From Rhodosorus marinus (lineage: Eukaryota; Rhodophyta; Stylonematophyceae; Stylonematales; Stylonemataceae): a stretch of DNA of 64,000 nucleotides. Numbering within the stretch: position 1 is the stretch's first letter; each line of letters begins with the position of its first letter. The stretch covers positions 1,860,001-1,924,000 of the forward strand of contig JAMWBK010000004.1 in assembly GCA_029953675.1 (NCBI GenBank). Reading direction: 5' to 3'. Below the pieces are notes generated by a model. It made no database searches, was not told the DNA's origin, and was given only the letters and a program-made list of their open reading frames with translations. Shown in pieces: positions 34,170 to 45,800 of this stretch. A program made the translations under genes and the position numbers.

Positions 34170-37100
34170 GAAGTTTGCACCGTTCAATTCATTTCAGTTG
34201 TGAGATCATGGAAATTCTTCTCGTAAAACATATAATACTTTGACCTTCGGAATCAACCATTGGTTTACCTTCGGACCAATCCTCTTCGAAAGTATCGCTT
34301 TTCTACCAATCAACGTTCCGAGCAAGTGCTGCGCGTTGCAAAGTATCTGTTATATCATATTGACATAATAAAATCAAATGTTATATCGTATCGTCTTATT
34401 AAATAATTACAGGAACATATCCAGAACGGAACGCCTCTCTGTGTTTTAGATAAATTTTAGCCGAACAGTATCTTCAATTTGATTTGAAAAGAAGAGAAGA
34501 GCCCAGGATTCTTTTGGTTTCCTTTTTGGGGGGCGTTTTCGATGTGCAGGGGTTCATGGGGTTCAATCATAATAAATTCCTGGTGATTGAATATTTGATT
34601 TTGTGTAAATATTCATCATTTATTCTTTAGAATTCTTTTTTGTCGAGTTTTGGGGAAATAGCAGATCGAAAAAGGGGGTTGGGGTGTCTTTGGTTGGTTT
34701 TGGTAGTTCGCCGGGGGGGGGGGGAAGGGGTTTCGGTTAGGTTTTGAGGAACAAGGCCTTAGGAAGGAATCCTCCCATCCACTCTTTTAGCGATGCTGTT
34801 CCTTATCGAACTTTCCGTATTTCCCGGCCCTTCTCCGCCACCCTGTCTGAATTCCCTAGTTGCTTACTAAATGTCCAGTTTGGGTTGCGCAAGCACAGAG
34901 TTTGATCGCGATAGGAGCTGGGACCGATACTTTGTGTTTGGTTTCCAGATCCTTTTTCGATGAAAAAGCGTTATGAAAAGTTGGTAGAAACAAGCCTTGA
35001 AAATTGTATGTAGCTTAGATCAACATGTGGACTGCGCCAAGTTTGTGGCGGAGGCGTTCGGAATGACCTGCGTCCCGGATTCCTCGCTGAGATCAGCACT
35101 GAAGCGGTTGGCTTAAGCTCTGCGTAACATTCCCGCCCTGGGCTTGTTTGATCGCCAGGGCTCTAATAGACCGATGATGAATAGAAGGGCATCGCCATTC
35201 CTATCCTCGTGATAGGCAGTCGTGAAGGTGCTTTGTTTCGACGGCATGGTTTCTAGCCCACGAAATGCACAGACTGTAGGTCGGTCGTGAATAATTAAGG
35301 TCAATATCCCTTTCCCAAGTTCAACGAGGGGTACATGCGAAAGGCTTTCTCAATGGCGGTCCAGCAACAGGATTCTCAGATCAGTTGCTCAAGAAAAAGC
35401 ATTGCGTATTGATTGTCTTAGCCACAGCATATCCAGTTGGAGTCCTGGGTGTGCCAGTGCTGAAGAGTGATTTACGTCAAATTCCGTTCGGTATTTGGGC
35501 ATCGCAACACAACAACCGAACTCCCAGGGGCTGCCTCGATGGTTCCTTGAGAGGAAAACTCCACACAGGACTGTCTTTGGTCAGGTCGGAACGAATGAGG
35601 CGAGCGAGAAGGGGTGGGTGGTAGAAAGTAGCGAATTTCACGCGTTCTTTGGTTTAAAGTAGTAGAACGCGTTTCCACACAACTTGAAGAACAGCTGGCT
35701 AGGCTTTTCCTGTAGTCGTCGGGGGCTCGGAAACTTGACCGGCAGCAACTTTTTCCAATCCTAAAAGAATCCGCACGGCGGCCTATCAATGATCGATCCT
35801 CTGCAGGTTGCTCGATGCAACGCATGGGCACTACGCGTGCTGTGCTCAGTCCTTGATTTATGTTCGGAAAATCCAGTCTTCGAAGCCTGTTCGGCAATGG
35901 CCGAGCGATGTCACTGCGTAGACACTTGTGGGAGCAGGAATGGATTACTTAGACCCAAAGCTTGGGTTTGGCTGGATAAGGAAAGATCGAAGCAGTTTCC
36001 GAAGTTTGGCGAAATACAACGGAGGTCACGTATTTGGAACACATTCCATACAGTTTGAAAACCACCGGGGCTTCGTTAGTCACCAGCGACCTTCGATTCG
36101 GACGGCTTGATCAAGAAGGGCTTTGATCTGTAATAGGTTCTCGGTTTACTAGACTGCAAATCTGCTATGAACTAGAACCACGTCAGTCGGTTGGAGCAAG
36201 TTTGCAGGTTCTTAGGTTTTCCGACGCAATTTACGCCAGCCTTAGTCGTGCTGTGCTTCTGTAAGCAACGGATATCAGATCCTGGGTGTTCTCCAACATA
36301 TTAGCACTTAACTGCTCACAAGCTAGAAGGCCGTGCTCTCCACCCGTCTTATAATGTAGAGTGCACGGCTATCGACGGGCGGAGCTCTTAGTGAGCGGGT
36401 TTCGAAATCTTGGATATACTAACTCGGAGGATGAGCGCTGTCTCAGAGCCATCCACAAACATCCTGCGGCTCGGGAACACACATGCAGTCTGCAGTAGTA
36501 GTCTCCGGAGAATCGTGCGGCACATTTTTTTTTGTTTTTTTTTCGTCCTCGCTGGGCATCTCTAGTCTCACGCAGCTTCTAAAAGAAGGATCCCCCTTTG
36601 AACAGCTAGACGCTTCGAGTACTGGTGGTCTGACTCAGCATCTGCTTGACCCGAATCGATTTCCTTGGTACCGACGTTCCGGAGAACGCCGCTGAAATGT
36701 TTTCCGGAGAATGCCCCTGAAGCATCCTGTCGGTGGCTTGCGAGGTCGGTCTGTACTCCCAAAGGATACTAAAAAATCACCGGAGACGCAGGCTATTTCC
36801 AACCTTCGTATGCTCCCCTTTCAGAACAGCACATCTGTACAGTACAAAGCTCCACAGGCCGGAACCCAGGGATGACTAGTTTGAGACGCAGGAGTCCATA
36901 TGCGAGTTCTAACTGTTCTTCACTGAACGTACGGGACGTAAGGAAATGACAGTATTCATAGAAGAAACAGCGCTTCTATTCGTTAACGAATGCAAAAACC
37001 CAGTCCCTTCCCGCACAGCACTCTGCTACAATTCCGAATTGAGTGCCGTGCCTCTGCTGTCTCTCCAGATCTCAACGAATTCCAAGTTCGTCCCTTACAA

Positions 37101-39177
37101 AAATAATTTACAAAGGATCTTGTAAAGTTGTAACTAAATTGAAGAAACGCTGGATATTCTTATCTCAATATTACTCTATTTTTAAATTCACATGCGTTTT
37201 ATGCGTTTTTAATTCTTAGTAAATAGTTTATAATAATGTCGCTGCGGCCCCGAAATGGGTAAAAATCTATTGGGTTTGAACGTATTATATGATAAGAATA
37301 CATATTATAAAAATTAGTGCTCAGCGTCAAGCATAGCTGTGCCTGTGGTATAAGCAACTGCGGGAACGTCGACGAGACACATTTGCCGTAGTTCGTGCCT
37401 CCATGCACTCCAAACATTTGGAAACAAATATGGGCAGAGCTTGGCTGGGCCTGTCCAAAAAGCTGACGAGAGCCGAAGAAACTCCGATCGAGAGTCTGTG
37501 CTGCCGTGCTTCACCAAGTTGAGAGCCGCAGAGGAAAGCAGGCCGTCGATAAGAGCCGCGCAGATCTCCTTGTTGCGAGTCAAGCAATTTGAACTGGGTC
37601 ATAGGGATTCGTTACGGGCATCAAAAGAGGAAAGACTTTATACGGTACAGCTCTCGCTGAGCGGCTAATTACACGCACATGGGTAGAACCGTTTCAAGAC
37701 GTCTCAACCAGACCAAAACAACTCATTGCTCCAGATTCCGGTATTTCGATCGAACTGAACTGACACCCTTGAACAAACACAACGCTTTCTTTATCTATCT
37801 AGTCCCACCAAACGAAACCACAGAGCACAGTCTGGGTGATGCACCAAATCGGATCACCACGTCAATGACACACGCTCATTCGCCTGTCCACACACAGAAC
37901 AATCGCTCCGTCTTAAGACCTTTCAGCGACCCTATTATTCGTTCCTGCAGGTCGCACATGTCTACTCCGAAGCTACCTGTGATCGTGGGGATCTGTTCAC
38001 CCGCTTGTGGAGCAGCGAAACCCAGCACTCATTCACCAGCTAGATGAGAAAACAATGCTGGTTCGACTAACGATTAAAAGCATCATGCATGCGTTTGCAC
38101 AACCTTGCTGTCTACCCCGAATTCTATCAGTGATCGTGCCGAACGGTTCGGGTTGTCTTGGTGGAGCATCTGAAACGCAACGACGCTCACCCACACAGCG
38201 AAAGCTGAACAGCGTACGCCCTACTCCTAAAACGGTTATAGCCCATTCTACTTGTGTTTTATCCGTTTTGGGCTCAACACGACAACAAAAAAAAGGGGTC
38301 CTTGTTTCTCTTTTTGAGGTTGTGCCCCTTTTGACAAAGCACTTAACAGATTTCACATCAGAGACAACTTCAAAAAACAAAAACATAGCTTCTCACTGAG
38401 TAGTACGCACACAACAAGCTACCGATGAGCCTGACTTTTCTGTGTTTCCCTATTTCTGTCACGTGCGCTCAGTTTGGTACCTCGAGCTCAGCAAGAGCGG
38501 AACTGGAAAACCTGCTGACGGCGATAGATCAACAAGTTTCTGAAGCCTTGAAGATGCCACCTCGATCGGTTCTCATGAAACCTTTGACCGAACAAGCATT
38601 GTCGTGTTTCTGCATATGATCATCTTTGCCCTCTCTCTTTCGACCCTTAGGAATGAATTTGTTTTAATAGCCTTCTACTTCTCACCAGAACAAAAAAAGT
38701 CCATGAAAAAAGGCTCCAAAAACCCATACTCAACAAAACCAAACCGGAATTTCTTTCTAATGATGAGGAGGTGAACGTCAGGAAGTGGACTTTGGGAGTG
38801 TCAGGGGGTGTTTTTTAGTAGTCGTTGAATAGGAAATTTGAGATTTTTTGTTTTTTCGGTTTTGGGCGGGTGTGCGTATTTAGGCGCTTTTTTGAGGGTT
38901 GTTGACCAGAAGAGAATATCAGGAAAAAGGGATTTTGAGAGTCTGCTGTTGTTTTGGTGGTTATGTTCATTGTTGGGAGAAGAGAGGGAAGTGTGACTAT
39001 ATTAGTTTCTTTTGGGTTTGGGAGCTGTTAGAAGGAGTGAAAGGTCGGGGAGGGTGGGTGGGAGTGGGGTAGAATGCTTGGTGCTGTTGTGTTTGGTTTG
39101 GGAGAGTTTTAAGTTTGGTTAAGTGTTTTTTGTGGGGGGGGGGCGGGTTGGGTTAAGAGGAGGAAGGTTTTCGAAGG
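34170..39177. other. Gene-poor 5-kb region
   Basis: No complete gene could be built. 34320-34680 is AT-rich and a run of about 13 G sits near 34711. 35000-37000 has many short open stretches without family resemblance and may be decayed repeats. 37080-37320 is AT-rich. A minus-strand open stretch at about 37317-37590 looks protein-like (ALIDGLLSSAALNLVKHG) but lacks an ATG. A single exon-like segment is listed at 38473-38619. From 38820 to 39170 the + strand is G/T-rich, ahead of the syntaxin gene. Confidence 0.4.
38473..38619 (+). CDS. Possible terminal exon of an unidentified gene
   Basis: After a good acceptor (GTGCGCTCAG) 48 codons stay open to TGA: it starts FGTSSSARAELENLLTAIDQ and continues QVSEALKMPPRSVLMKPL. 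This is helix-like and protein-like, in phase 0. Upstream + strand segments such as VEQRNPALIHQLDEKTML (about 38005-38060) could be an earlier exon, but no start was found. The product is unknown. Confidence 0.25.
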   Translation, partial: FGTSSSARAELENLLTAIDQQVSEALKMPPRSVLMKPLTEQALSCFCI

Positions 39178-40637
39178 ATGACGGACCGTCTTGCTGAGTT
39201 GAAACAGGTGAGAGAGGACTGGTTTTTGGTTTTGCTCTGTGTTCTTTTGTTGGTGGGTGGAGGGTGCTTCTTAACAGGGCTGAATTTTTTTAATTATTTT
39301 TTTGGTTTTGGTTTGGTGATGGTTAGGATGCAGAACCTGAGGTTGCCGCGGGGTCTTATGACGACGTGGATGAGGAGGCTGAGGTTGAGCAGTCGGAGAT
39401 GTTGAAGAAGTTTAACCGCGAAGTAAGCTGTATTCTGTTTTGAGGTCCAAATCTCCTTTAGTTGGCTGGGAGAGCTTTCATCAGCTGGATTCTTGGAATC
39501 TGACATTCGTTCGCTCGGTTTTCGATGATAGGCTGAGGCTATAGACACTGCTCTGGACAAAATCGATGCTTCTGTCCAGTACCTCGATCAGCAGGCCGAA
39601 ACTGGGGAACTTGAGGAAGCGAAAGCTCAGCATGTACTGGCCCAATGCAAGACGAAATGCGAAGCGGTCAGAGCTCGATTGAAAAGGATAGCCGATGAGA
39701 ACAAGGATCTGAAAGAGAGGGTCCTGAGTGGAGACGAGAGTCTCTCCGCTGGGGAAGTTCAGATCAGGATTCAACAGAGTCAAAAGCTCGCGGAGAAGTT
39801 CAGGGATACCACTCGATCACTTGAAGCTGGAGATGAGCAGCAGACGCAGAGATCTACTGCAGCTATCTATAGTAAGCCATTCCCTGTGCTCGGAGCTAGC
39901 GCCTTCAAATTTCGAAGGCTTGCTGTCTAACCGAAGCGGGGTTGCTTTGTCTAAACCTTAGGCGAAATTAGGGATGTTAATCCGGACGCGACAGACGAGG
40001 AAATCAAGGAAGCGATCGAGGCCAACGATTTCCGAGCCATCCTCGGATCTGAGCAGGTCACAATGCAGAAGACTGAGCTCGCACAGAGGGTGGAGGAACT
40101 CCAAGAGGTACTGCGCTGCCCCGTTCCGTGAAGGGATGCCGCGAAGTAGTTCTCCGACAGGCCTATGCAAGGCAAAGGCTCAGATAGACTAACTTCCTTG
40201 TCATTCTCCATCGGCAATGATCAGAGAAATACTGCTTTGCAATCGCTTGAGCAAGACGTTGTCCAACTTCACCAGATGTTTATGGATATGCAGATTCTTG
40301 TGGAGAACCAGGGAGAGCTGCTGAACCAGATCGACTACAACGTGCAAAAGGTAATCATGAACGGAAGCCTGCCCAAGCGGGAACGGATTTCCCCATCACA
40401 ACCCTCCGAAAGGCTCTTTTTTGTCTCACAACAAATCCCATCCTTTTTTGGTGGTTTTCCTTCCGTAACATCCAGACAAAGCACAATGCCGAGGTCGCTG
40501 TCGAAGAGATTGAGGAAGCGAGGAGGCTTCAGCTTTCAGCTCGAAAGAAGAAGATGTGCATTGTCATTATCGTCGTGGTCATCTGCCTCGCTATTTTGTT
40601 CGCGATTTTGGGTCCGCTTGTTTTCAACCAGTCTTAG
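39178..40637 (+). CDS. Syntaxin (Qa-SNARE)
   Basis: Six exons (39178-39207, 39327-39422, 39532-39871, 39962-40107, 40225-40350, 40476-40637) give 299 aa, typical for syntaxins. The N-terminal half is a helical Habc-like region (AIDTALDKIDASVQYLDQQA, AVRARLKRIADENKDL). The SNARE motif spans about 205-260, with ALQSLEQDVVQLHQMF and MQILVENQGELLNQIDYNV; the Q of ENQGELL is the expected zero-layer glutamine of Qa-SNAREs. A basic ARKKK stop-transfer flank leads to a C-terminal membrane anchor starting MCIVIIVVVICLAILF. It should drive membrane fusion; the pattern is closest to plasma-membrane/SYP1-type syntaxins, but compartment is not certain. Confidence 0.93.
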
Positions 40638-41521
40638 CCCCCTCTCGTCGCTGCCACAACATCAAGTTTCGACCAGGAGACCAACACTCAGCAGCCTCGA
40701 TCGATCGTATTATAATTCTCCACTTTTGTTTTTCTGTTTTCGTCTTTTCGCTCTTTCGGAGTTTTTCCTAGTCTTTCCTAGTCTTTCCTTCTCTGATACC
40801 AGCAGACAGAGAGACTTTCGAAAGCCCAGGAGAGAATAGAAATAGTACAGCGCTAGGAAAAAAAAGCCCTGTGGGTTTTGAAAGTTTGATATCTCAGAGG
40901 AAGCGAGTGGGTGCGTGGTTTTTAGCTAAGGAGAAGAGCGGTTACCAGGAGGTTTTCACAGCTCATACACATACGCACATCAGCTTGCTTCCGTGTTGGA
41001 ATAAATTAATCCAGCAGCCAAAAAAAGTGTTTTCCGGATTATCCGCTTTTGGCTTTTGGTTTCTTTTCTCTCTAAAGTGCTGGTTCAACTTGTTCAAGCA
41101 GATGCTTGAGGAAGTAACCGATTTTGGTTTGGTGCTGGGTATACACTCCGAGAAGGGATAAAGCAGAGGATAGCTCAGTTCTTGTTCCTGGGGCATGGAG
41201 GATGATGCCACCTTGCAGATAGACGATGGGCTTGGACTAATCTATCAGAGCCGGCGCGAGAATCCGGTCTTGTTCGAGCTTGGAACCATTCTTGATAACT
41301 TGATATACAAATATCGAAGGCTGGAGGCTCTGAGGTTCCACAGTCTTCGTCGACGCGAGATTTGGCTTCTTGGGTACACCTCAGCAAGACCATCTTCGCC
41401 AAAAAGCGCGGCAGAATCTAGAGCCGCTATTTATTATTTCCTCGTTATGACCTTACCAAACGATCTCAATGAACGCTTTTGTAGTTTCCTCTAACTTCCT
41501 TTATATCACAATGCCTCAGCC
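40638..41521. other. Convergent gap between syntaxin and RPS23
   Basis: This holds the 3' ends of two facing genes. An open stretch on the + strand (41195-41494, start MEDDATLQIDDGLGLIYQ) looks somewhat protein-like but has no match or splice partner; I do not call it. Confidence 0.45.
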
Positions 41522-42256
41522 TTAAGTCTTCGGCTTCTCCTTCTTCTCCTTGAAGAGCGCGAGAAGTGAGACACCCGCGACCTTCACGACCTTGAATCGT
41601 ACTCCGGGGATATCTCCCACGGAGTGTCCCTTACGACCGAATCCGGCAAGAAGCACCTCATCCTGTATGGAAGAACAAAACCGCGTCAGGTTTCTTAGAC
41701 ACGAGCAATTTGTGTAAGGTGGTAGTGTTCTGTTGCTTACGTTGTCGTCAATGTGATTAAGAGAACCATCCCTCGGAACGAACGCTGCGATCTTCTTTCC
41801 GTTCTTGATCAACTGAACTCGAACAGACTTACGGATGGCAGAGTTAGGCTGCTTGGCCTCAATACCAATTCTCTCCACCACAATTCCTAACGACATCCGA
41901 GCAAATAGCAGAATGAACATCAACACCGGACAAAACCAGAAAACACACTAGCACACACACTAGTCGCTAATGCCTCACAGTCCCACTCCACTTACCCTTC
42001 GCGTGAGACGCCCCAGCGAACGGATTCGCCTTCATGGCCGACGCCGAATGCTTCCTGGCATACCTCTTGTTATGCCACTTCTGATCCCGACGATGATTCC
42101 TCAGTTTGCGCGCAGAGCGCATACCCCTCGGCTTACTACAAAAGACACACAACGTACAATTCAGAACCAGAGAAGCCTAAATCCAAAACAAAAAGTACAG
42201 AAACCCCCCCCCCGAGAATGATTCCAGCAAAATAACTAAACTTACCAAGAACCCAT
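41522..42256 (-). CDS. RPS23: 40S ribosomal protein S23 (uS12)
   Basis: Exons 42256-42246 (only 11 nt), 42135-41996, 41886-41741 and 41662-41522 give 145 aa, close to the human protein (143). uS12 sits at the decoding centre. The joined start [20 protein letters not shown] matches the family and proves the tiny first exon. [33 protein letters not shown] and [18 protein letters not shown] are present, including the loop proline (Q-P-N-S) hydroxylated in other eukaryotes. The C-terminus KEKKEKPKT is normal. Confidence 0.97.
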
Positions 42257-42892
42257 CTTGATCCTAGAAGATAAAAACAAACAAACACTCACACACAAAC
42301 TCCCAAAAAAGATCCGGGCTCAATACTCCCCTTTACTCCCTCCCAACTCTTCCCCACCCTCTCCAAACCTAATGCCTCTTCCCAACTTCCTCGTTCCCTT
42401 CCTCACCGAAAAAAACTCCCAAAAAATTTCCCAAACAAGCAAGTTTCCCGTCGTCCCTCGAAATCCACTCTTCTAAAAAGAAATACAATTACTTTTGGCC
42501 ATGTTGTGGTCAGACCGCCGTGATTTCGGCGGTCACGACTGAAGCTGCCATAAAATTCAATAAATACAATATTTTATTAAGCGAATGATGTTTATACACG
42601 CGGCCTTATTTTTTTTCAGAGTGACGCGTGTTTGTTTTTGCTGGGTAAATAGAAATTGTAAGTAGAGTATGATTGGTTAGAAGTTTATGTTTTTGGAAAT
42701 AGTTTTGAGGGATTGATGTGGGAGGGCAGGGGGCGGGGTTTGTTTATGGTTGTTGAAGTGAGAGGATTGGATGGTGGTGGAGGAGATTTGTTTTAGAGAG
42801 CACGGTTCTTACAAATCTTTACAAAGTCTATATTAGTTGATAGTTGTCTTTCCCGCGCTTCGATAGGCTTCTTCAGCATCTTCTTTGTCCAG
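42257..42892. other. RPS23 promoter and SNF2 3' flank
   Basis: C-rich on the + strand next to RPS23 (42180-42380), then AT-rich at about 42480-42620, then GT-rich. No gene is seen. Confidence 0.5.
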
Positions 42893-45800
42893 TTAGTCCT
42901 CCCAAGCCTGGTCGGGGTCAGACATGTCGGGGGCAGAGAAGTTGCCTCCGTCTGGTGAGCTCAGAGGTACGTCCTCCATTTCTGGGTTCACTAGACCGCT
43001 AGCATCTCCTTCCAGAGGTGCGACACCGTCCTCCGCGTCTCCCTTCAAGTCCGGGTCGCTTTGTTCCAGACTTGCAGCGGCTGCCCCTGAGGTTGGAGTC
43101 TGATCAACATCATCCATGGCGGATGCTCCATCCCTGGCTTCGCCTAATTGGCCCATTTCGCTATCAGACCCAAGTCCGTCTACTACATTGTCTTCAGTAA
43201 ACTCCTCTCCACTTTCATCGTCGTTCATCCGGAGATCCGGTTCGTCCTCTCCTGCTCCCTCAATCTCGTCGATTTCTTCTTCAATCTGTTCATCATCAAC
43301 GTCGCCATCCTCAATTTGTGCACCGGCAATATCTTCTGCAATATCTACACCACCTACTTCCTCCTCAACGATCTGTTCATCGTCAATTCCGTCATCAGCG
43401 CTCTGTTCAATGTCCATTCCATCCTGGTTGATCGACTCTTCGCCGGCGAGCAGCTCGTTGATACTTTCCTGTGCATCTCCTTCATCATTCTCGTTGTCAT
43501 TCTCATCGGCTTCATATTCAGATCCTTCTCCGTCCTGGTTCTCGCCGGCAACCGCTTTCTCGGCTAGTTGCAAATCAGTTCCACTGGCGTCCATCTCCTC
43601 TCCGATCTGCTCGCTCCCGGAGCCCACTTCTTCGTCCGCAAACTCTCCCGTCTCCATTTCGTCAACCTCACCACCAGCGCTATTACTGTCAAGTTCTTTG
43701 ACCACGGGTTCGTCTACGTCATCCTCTCCGACAACGTTCTCATCTTCCAGCTCAATCTCCTCCTCTAGCTCGATCTCCTCAACATCTTCTTCAGCGTCCA
43801 TATCCTCTTGGTCTTCGTCAGGCGCTTCTTCATCTTCGTCTTCGTCCTGCTCATCCTCGTCTTCCTCAGCAACCTCCTCCACCTCTTCAACTTCTTCGAC
43901 CTCCTCAACTTCCTCAACTTCGCCTGGCTCTGATTCACTCTCTCCGTCTTCCGCTTGCTTCTCTGCAATCTCTCCTTCTTCTGCATCGCCAGCTGAGCGT
44001 TGCTTTCTGGAAATTCCGCTCGCAAAGAAAGCAGGGCTCTCGGCCTTGTCTCCCAGGAACGGCTTCTTCGAGGCTGGGTCCAAATCCGAGTCCTCCGCGC
44101 TCAGGTCGGCCCCAACAGACACCTGAGATTTGGATAGAGTCTCCGGCCTCGATCTCTTTAGAGATTTCGACCCCGAGAAGTCTCCCCCTTCAACGTCGTT
44201 GTCTGAGTTTGACACCGGAACTGACCCATTACCATCTTCTGCTACTTCGCCATCACTCTCGACGAGCGTCTTCGTTTTCTTCAACCCCTTCTTGCGGCCA
44301 TTGTCATCAGTCTTCTGCTCGATGGTCTTGTCTTCGTCCTCTTCGGCAGCATCACCACCCTCGAGCCTCCGCAAGTACTGGGCATCAGTTAACCTGCAAG
44401 GTGTAGAGAACTCGTCACTCAACCACGTTGAACTTCCGACAACACGGAGGTCCGCTTGAACCTTTTCCGGACGATTGCATACCTATCAATATCGTACAAG
44501 TGCTTCTTCGCTGCTGCACGCCTAGGACCGAGCTCCTCAAGAACCTGATCTGCGCTAAATTGATCAGGTTTTCTGATCAGGTCAGGGTCAATATCAGTGA
44601 GCCAGTCCGGCAGCTCTTCTGCTTCCATCAAGCTTGATTGATTGTTGATCTCGATTTTTCTCTCGTCATCCACCTGCTTGAACACTTCGATTTCATGCTC
44701 TCCTCGGGACAGTATCTGGTTCAGTTCCTCTGGAGTGGGAAGCTCTTCTTTATCCTGGTCTTCACCATCGTCCTGCTCGCGCAGCAGATCCCGCAACCGA
44801 GCTTGCCTCTCGGAGTCCTGGAGAGCTCACTTGTGTTAGGACCGAAACTAATTCACTGTAGCGCTGTTCACGCACAGTTTACCTTGGACTTCTCGTCAAA
44901 CATTCCAGCCTCGACAATCTTCTGCTCGAGCCCACGCTTATAGTTTGCCCTGTCCAGGACGTTTTGCTCCACAGAGTTTGCAGTTATGAACCTCAGAATT
45001 CGTACTTCGCGTTGCTGTCCTATTCGATGCGCTCGGTCTGCTGCCTGGAGGTCAGCTTGAGGATTCCAATCGCTGTCGAAAATGATGACGGTGTCTGCGG
45101 TTTGCAGGTTAACACCCAGACCGCCGGCGCGGGTCGTAAGCAAGAACACATGATACTTTGTTTCTGGACCGTTAAACTCCTTGACAAGCGCGCTTCTTTC
45201 TTCCGGCTTCGTGTTTCCATCGAGTCTCAAGAAAGGAATGTCGCGATACCGCAATAAGCGCTCCTGCGGGGCCAAGAGCAACGTGAGGTGTGAGTTCTTT
45301 AGGGAGAGCGTCCTAAGGTTCACCGCTCGCAACATGTTCCAGTGGAATACCAACCTGTAAGTCCACGACTTTGACCATCTGGTTGAACACGAGGACTCGG
45401 TGGTCGGTCTTAAGAAGCTTGAGAATGCATGCGTCTAGCATATTGAACTTTCCGGAAGATCGCCAGAGCTCGGGGCCGTCGTCCACATTATACGAATACT
45501 CCACGTGAAACAGGTACGGATGATTCACAATCTTCCTCATTTGCATGGCGGGGTTCGACAACTTATCATAGCAAGTCTTCCCCTGCTCGTTCGTAAACAG
45601 CACTCGTTCCTGCTTCACAATACGAGCATAAGTGTGCTGCTGCCAAGCGGACATGTCGCAGAGGATGATATCCTCTTGTTTGGTAGGTAACTGCTCTCCC
45701 ATTTTCAAAACGTCCGATTTCAACCGCCGTAGCACGAAAGGCTGAAGTACTTGGTGGAGACGACGGATGATGAGAAGAGACTCCTCCTCGGATAAAATCT

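Noticed and set aside
36270-36300. Possible LTR-element primer-binding site (TATCAGATCC)
   Set aside because: Only a loose match to the TGGTATCAGAG type, with no LTR or pol sequence around it.
37314-37602. Minus-strand open frames near 37.5 kb
   Set aside because: One frame looks protein-like but has no ATG, the other has an ATG but looks random; no splice support for either.
41195-41494. 99-aa + strand open frame between syntaxin and RPS23
   Set aside because: Has an ATG but no match, no splice sites and sits in a convergent 3' gap.
43116-44126. 336-aa Ser-rich open frame on the + strand
   Set aside because: It is the antisense of the Asp/Glu-rich tail of the SNF2 gene; GAA/GAG/GAT codons read as Ser-rich on the other strand.
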